From: JAMXLO01 sp041487355
GTDB taxonomy: Bacteria; Pseudomonadota; Alphaproteobacteria; Acetobacterales; Acetobacteraceae
DNA: 26,595 nucleotides
Assembly: GCA_041487355.1 (NCBI GenBank)
Contig: JBGPND010000056.1
Coordinates: 1 to 26,595, forward strand
Direction: 5' to 3'
A program made the translations under genes and the position numbers. The notes below the pieces were generated by a model. That model saw only the letters and a list, made by a program, of their open reading frames with translations, did no database searches and was not told the DNA's origin. Every line of letters begins with the position of its first letter. Positions within the stretch are counted from its first letter, which is position 1. Of this stretch, positions 23,225-26,595 are shown one piece after another.

Positions 23225-24981
23225 TGCCGCGTCGTCTTTCGACCCGCATCCTGATCGTCGGCGGAGGGCCCGTCGGCACAACACTGGCGATCGACCTCGC
23301 CTGGCGCGGCATCGACGTCATCGTCGCGGAGCTGCGCCATCGCGGCGAACCGCCGAGCGTGAAATGCAACCACGTCGCGGCGCGCACGATGGAGATCTTC
23401 CGCCGCGTCGGCGTGGCACGCCGCGTGCGCGACGCCGGCCTGCCGCATGACCATGCGAACGACGTGGCGTTCCGCACCACTACCACGGGCATCGAGTTTG
23501 CGCGCATCAGGATCCCCTGTCGGCGTGATCGCTATACGGTGAAGGACGCGCCGGACGGATGGTGGCCGACGCCGGAACCGCCGCACCGGATCAATCAGAT
23601 CTATCTGGAGCCGGAACTGGTGGCGCATGCCGCCGCGATGCCTGGCGTGCGCTATTTGAATCGAGTGAAGGTGCTGGGTTTCACGCAGACCTCCGACACA
23701 GTGACAGCCGAGGCGCAGGACCTGGACAGCGGCGAGACGCTGTTGATCACCGCCGACTATCTGATCGGCTGCGACGGGCCTGCTTCGGAGATCCGCCGCG
23801 AAATCGGCGCGCGGCTGACCGGGGACGCGATGATCGGCCGCACGCAATCCACCTACATCCGCGCGCCCTCGTTGATGCGCATGATGCAGGCGGCGCCGGC
23901 CTGGTCGACGCAGTCGCTGAACCCGCGGCGCAGTGCCAACATGTTCGCCGTCGATGGGCGCGAAACCTGGCTGATCCACAATTACCTCCGGCCTGACGAG
24001 ACGGACTTCGCTGCCGTCAATCGCGATCGCTGCATTCGTCTGATCCTCGGTGTTGGGCCGGAGTTCGAATACGAGATTCTGACCCAGGAGGACTGGATCG
24101 GCCGCCGCATGCTGGCCGACAAGTTCCGCGACGGGCGTGTGTTCATCTGTGGCGATGCGGCGCATATCTGGGTGCCGTTTGCCGGCTACGGCATGAATGC
24201 CGGCATCGCCGACGCGATGAACCTGTCCTGGATGCTCGCCGGCGTGTTGCAGGGCTGGGCCGCACCGGCGATTCTCGATGCTTATGAGGCGGAACGCTGG
24301 CCAATCACCGAGCAGGTGTCGCATTACGCGATGAACACCGCCACGTCGCTGGCGCGGACACGCGCCGAAGTGCCGCCTGAGATCGAGGACTCCGGGTCGG
24401 AAGGGGATGCTGTGAGGGAGCGCTTCGGCCGGACGGTGTACGAGTTGAATGTGTCGCAATACTGCTGCGGTGGGCTGAATTTCGGCTACTTCTACGATCG
24501 CTCGCCGATCATTGCCTATGACGACGCGGCGGCGCCCCCATACACGATGTATGATTTCACGCCGTCCACCGTACCCGGCTGCCGCACACCGCATATCTGG
24601 CTCCGCGACGGACGGTCACTGTACGACGCGCTTGGCCCGGGCTTCACGCTGCTGCGCTTCGACCGATCAGTTGCGGTGGATGCGCTGGTCGGCGCCGCCG
24701 CGAAGCGCGGCATGCCACTCATCGTGCTGGACGTGGCGACCGACGAAGCGCAGTCGCTCTATGAGCACAAGCTCGTGCTGTCGCGCCCCGATCAGCACGT
24801 GGCATGGCGCGGCAATGCTTCGCCGGATGATTCGCCCGCGCTGATCGATCTGATTCGTGGCGCACGGCGGAATGCGCTGCGCTTTTCCGCACTACATCCA
24901 CGCGTAGGGCGGAAAAGCGCAGCGCATTCCGCCAGCGGGGTGAAGGTCAAGCCGCAAGCTCCGGCGCCACCTTCCGCATGA
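23224..24981 (+). CDS. FAD-dependent aromatic monooxygenase (PheA/TfdB family) with repeat-derived C-terminus
   Basis: This 585-aa protein belongs to the class A flavoprotein hydroxylases that hydroxylate phenolic rings with NAD(P)H and O2. Motifs: the FAD Rossmann IVGGGPVG (11-18), the DG motif GCDGPASEIRR (182-192) and the GD motif FICGDAAHIWVPFAGYGMNAG (308-327). A thioredoxin-like C-terminal domain follows (TPHIWLRDGRSLYDALG, about 458-545). A perfect 25-bp inverted repeat enters the frame at codon 548, and the last 38 residues (from RRNALRFSALHPR) are encoded by the repeat and DNA beyond it. The original end was probably lost by insertion. The frame runs 35 bp into the convergent LLM gene. 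The start overlaps the ThDP stop (TGATG). Confidence 0.9.
   Translation: MPRRLSTRILIVGGGPVGTTLAIDLAWRGIDVIVAELRHRGEPPSVKCNHVAARTMEIFRRVGVARRVRDAGLPHDHANDVAFRTTTTGIEFARIRIPCRRDRYTVKDAPDGWWPTPEPPHRINQIYLEPELVAHAAAMPGVRYLNRVKVLGFTQTSDTVTAEAQDLDSGETLLITADYLIGCDGPASEIRREIGARLTGDAMIGRTQSTYIRAPSLMRMMQAAPAWSTQSLNPRRSANMFAVDGRETWLIHNYLRPDETDFAAVNRDRCIRLILGVGPEFEYEILTQEDWIGRRMLADKFRDGRVFICGDAAHIWVPFAGYGMNAGIADAMNLSWMLAGVLQGWAAPAILDAYEAERWPITEQVSHYAMNTATSLARTRAEVPPEIEDSGSEGDAVRERFGRTVYELNVSQYCCGGLNFGYFYDRSPIIAYDDAAAPPYTMYDFTPSTVPGCRTPHIWLRDGRSLYDALGPGFTLLRFDRSVAVDALVGAAAKRGMPLIVLDVATDEAQSLYEHKLVLSRPDQHVAWRGNASPDDSPALIDLIRGARRNALRFSALHPRVGRKSAAHSASGVKVKPQAPAPPSA
24866..24933. repeat. Perfect 25-bp inverted repeat inside the 3' end of the FAD monooxygenase gene
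   Basis: The arms 24866-24890 and 24909-24933 are perfect inverted copies around an 18-bp loop. The core is GGAATGCGCTGCGCTTTTCC. The same GCGGAAAAGCGCAGCGCATTCC pattern is a common dispersed repeat in Proteobacteria. It is translated as the C-terminus of the monooxygenase and lies 13 bp from the stop of the convergent LLM gene. Confidence 0.9.
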
Positions 24982-26017
24982 ACAGCGTGAGGCTCTGCGC
25001 AACGGCATCGTAGCTCATCGGCCCAAGCCGGAATTGCATGATCACGCCGCCGACGCCGATCGCGTCCACCTTCGCCAATGCCTCCGCCACCGTCGCCGGC
25101 GAGCCGTAGATCAGCGAGTGCTCCACCACCATGCGCGCCGCCGGTGTCACACCGGGAGCCGGCATCGGCACAATCGATACGCCCTGCTCCTCATACACGC
25201 GCTTGCGCATCGCAGTGCGATGCTCGTGCATCGCAGTGCGATGCTCGTGCATCGCCTCGAAGGCCGGTATCGCGATGCGCGCCGCCTCCGCATCCGTCTC
25301 CGCGACGAACACGTTGCGCCACACCCAGCACTGCTCGACGTTGCGCGCTACAGTCGCCTCGTCGCAGCCCTGCTCGTGCAGCGTGCGGCGATACAGGTCC
25401 ATCCGATGCTTCGTCACCTCGTTCGACTGCACGTTCATCATGAACGGCCGGCCCTGCCGCGCGATATGCAGCATCCCTTCTTCGCTCGATGCCGAGCGGA
25501 TCACGTATGGATGCGGCTTGGTATAGGGAAGCGGCCGCAGCATCGGAACCTTGATGTCCCAGAACTTCCCATGGTGCTCGAATCTCTCGCCGCGCCAGGC
25601 CTGGAACATGATCGCCTCGGCCTCCTCAAAGCGCGCCTGCGCCTCGGTATGGTCGAGCCCGTAGCCCTGATAATCGTAGATGTTGTAGGCAGTACCCCGG
25701 CCCAGCCCGACGATGAGCCGGCCCTTGCTGATGTTGTCGATCAGTGCGAGCTGCTCGGCCATGCGGATCGGATGATGCAGCGACATCTGCGCCACGGCGA
25801 AGCCGATCTTCGCCCGCTTCGTGGCCACCGCAAGCGATGCCGCGAAGCTTACCGGATCGACATAGGCGCAGATGCCGTCGAAATGGTGCTCCGCAAGCCA
25901 GATCACCTCGAAACCCAACTCGTCGGTGAGCCGCGCCTCGTTCAACGTCTCGTCGATGACCTGGCCGTCGCGGGCGGGGTCGCGGCTCTCCGGAAACAGG
26001 AAGTTGCTGAACTTCAA
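24947..26017 (-). CDS. LLM-class (bacterial luciferase-like) flavin-dependent oxidoreductase
   Basis: This 356-aa protein has the luciferase-like TIM barrel: MKFSNFLFPE start, IWLAEHHFDG (39-48), FAVAQMSLHHPIRMAEQLA, then NISKGRLIVGLGRGT (95-109). Such enzymes use reduced FMN or F420; the AEHHF motif favours FMNH2 monooxygenase of the alkanal type, the partner reductase being elsewhere. A tandem in-frame duplication gives HEHRTAM twice (257-270). Translation begins at a TTG (26017) with GGAG six bases upstream; no nearby ATG exists. It converges on the five-gene operon and overlaps the 3' end of the FAD monooxygenase by 35 bp. It may belong to the same pathway. Confidence 0.9.
   Translation of the reverse strand: MKFSNFLFPESRDPARDGQVIDETLNEARLTDELGFEVIWLAEHHFDGICAYVDPVSFAASLAVATKRAKIGFAVAQMSLHHPIRMAEQLALIDNISKGRLIVGLGRGTAYNIYDYQGYGLDHTEAQARFEEAEAIMFQAWRGERFEHHGKFWDIKVPMLRPLPYTKPHPYVIRSASSEEGMLHIARQGRPFMMNVQSNEVTKHRMDLYRRTLHEQGCDEATVARNVEQCWVWRNVFVAETDAEAARIAIPAFEAMHEHRTAMHEHRTAMRKRVYEEQGVSIVPMPAPGVTPAARMVVEHSLIYGSPATVAEALAKVDAIGVGGVIMQFRLGPMSYDAVAQSLTLFMRKVAPELAA
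25207..25248. repeat. Perfect 21-bp in-frame tandem duplication within the LLM gene
   Basis: The 21-bp unit beginning GCATCGCAGTGCGATGCTCG occupies 25207-25227 and 25228-25248 without mismatch. It adds seven residues (HEHRTAM twice) to a helical segment and leaves the frame intact. The absence of mismatches suggests a recent event. Confidence 0.95.
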
Positions 26018-26199
26018 GCGGTGCTCCTATGAACGGCCGGGACGCCTTGGCTGCCGCTCTCACATAGCTGAACCGACATGCCGCGTCACCCAGCCGGCCT
26101 GCGAGCCTTTCCAATGTCCTGACCTCATGGTACAGGCCAATCCGATATGGGCGCCACTGTCCGGTGCTGGAATGCCCGACCTGATCCCGGGGGAACATC
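26018..26199. other. Divergent intergenic region
   Basis: This 182-bp stretch separates the LLM gene from the NHL-repeat gene and should contain both promoters. I see no consensus promoter pair, hairpin or operator in it. Confidence 0.5.
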
Positions 26200-26595
26200 A
26201 TGGCCATCATCGTCGGCAGCGGCGAGTATCGCTACGAGCAGATCGACAACTGGGCAAAGGTGCCCCCCGGCTGGTCGTTGCGCGAAGTCGGCGCAGTGGG
26301 AGTCGACAGGCAGGACAATGTCTACGTGTTCAACCGCGGCGAACATCCGATGATGGTGTTCGACCGCGAGGGAAATTTCCTGCGTGCCTGGGGCGAGGGC
26401 TTGTTCCCCCGTGCGCACGGGTTGCACATGGCGCCCGACGACACCGTGTTTCTGACCGATGATGGTGACCACTCGGTGCGCAAGTGCACGCTTGACGGCA
26501 AGGTGCTGCTGACGCTCGGCACGCCCGGCAAGCCGGCGCCGTTCATGAGCGGCCAGCCGTTCCATCGCTGCACGCACACGGCGTTGTCGCCGAAG
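26200..26595 (+). CDS. NHL-repeat (peptidylglycine alpha-hydroxylating lyase-like) protein, N-terminal part
   Basis: The frame is open from an ATG at 26200 (GGGGGAAC upstream) to the window edge, 132 codons. It contains NHL beta-propeller repeats: VGVDRQDNVYVFNRGEHP, VFDREGNFLRAWGEG, then HGLHMAPDDTVFLTDDGDHS and KCTLDGKVLLTLGTPG. This resembles the NHL_PAL_like group, named after the lyase domain of peptide amidating enzymes. Bacterial members are often found in catabolic clusters and their activity is mostly unknown. No signal peptide is present. The C-terminal part lies outside the window. Confidence 0.8.
   Translation, partial: MAIIVGSGEYRYEQIDNWAKVPPGWSLREVGAVGVDRQDNVYVFNRGEHPMMVFDREGNFLRAWGEGLFPRAHGLHMAPDDTVFLTDDGDHSVRKCTLDGKVLLTLGTPGKPAPFMSGQPFHRCTHTALSPK

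Noticed and set aside
22930..24594. A 554-codon minus-strand frame opposite the ThDP and FAD monooxygenase genes
   Set aside because: The plus strand carries complete cofactor motifs; the antisense frame is a by-product of GC-rich third positions.
25078..25526. Possible small genes opposite the LLM gene rich in repeated ASQCDA-type residues
   Set aside because: They only translate the 21-bp tandem duplication on the opposite strand; the LLM reading is clear.
1..26595. CRISPR array, tRNA or rRNA genes
   Set aside because: No regularly spaced repeats longer than two units and no recognisable tRNA or rRNA sequence were seen by eye; a tool-based search was not possible.

Overview
The window reads as a GC-rich alphaproteobacterial chromosome, probably Rhodospirillales/Acetobacteraceae. 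That placement is inferred from base composition, from the mix of CaiB/BaiF CoA-transferases, orphan molybdenum hydroxylase, LLM and NnrS genes, and from the types of dispersed palindromic repeats. No rRNA, tRNA or CRISPR array was seen.

Left edge (1-525): the N-terminal part of a tyrosine recombinase of the kind that accompanies IS91-like transposases, with an IS-like border that has a perfect 14-bp tandem repeat. Next come a lipoprotein lytic transglycosylase with a SPOR domain (minus), a small SlyB-like lipoprotein (plus), and an antibiotic-biosynthesis-monooxygenase-fold protein coupled to a CoA-transferase (plus).

Stress module (4055-6833): an exported metallophosphoesterase and an exported cupredoxin (minus) diverge from an ECF sigma factor and its zinc-motif membrane anti-sigma factor (plus). 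The shared region holds two mirror-image candidate ECF promoters with the same -35 element and the same spacing, which suggests one sigma factor drives both arms. Two tandem D-2-hydroxyacid dehydrogenases (minus) and a divergent NnrS membrane protein follow, then a quinone oxidoreductase-like MDR enzyme.

Acyl-CoA block (11339-14493): cupin, DUF35 zinc-ribbon/OB protein, thiolase-like partner and a second CoA-transferase. It is followed by a HigB/HigA-type toxin-antitoxin pair in an unusual head-to-head arrangement (14494-15243), with back-to-back promoters, an operator-like palindrome and a possible leader-RNA switch.

Catabolic block (15287-26595): a six-Asp-box BNR protein (minus) faces a tightly coupled five-gene plus-strand operon: Ldh-family dehydrogenase, D-aminoacylase-like amidohydrolase, molybdenum hydroxylase large subunit, ThDP enzyme and FAD aromatic monooxygenase. 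Intergenic gaps are 3 and 1 bp, then 8-bp and 1-bp overlaps. A convergent LLM flavin oxidoreductase and a partial NHL-repeat protein end the window. The set looks like an uncharacterised pathway for an aromatic or N-heterocyclic compound; that is inference.

Five unrelated families of palindromic repeats sit at 3' ends of genes. One has been captured into the coding region of the FAD monooxygenase and replaces its C-terminus.
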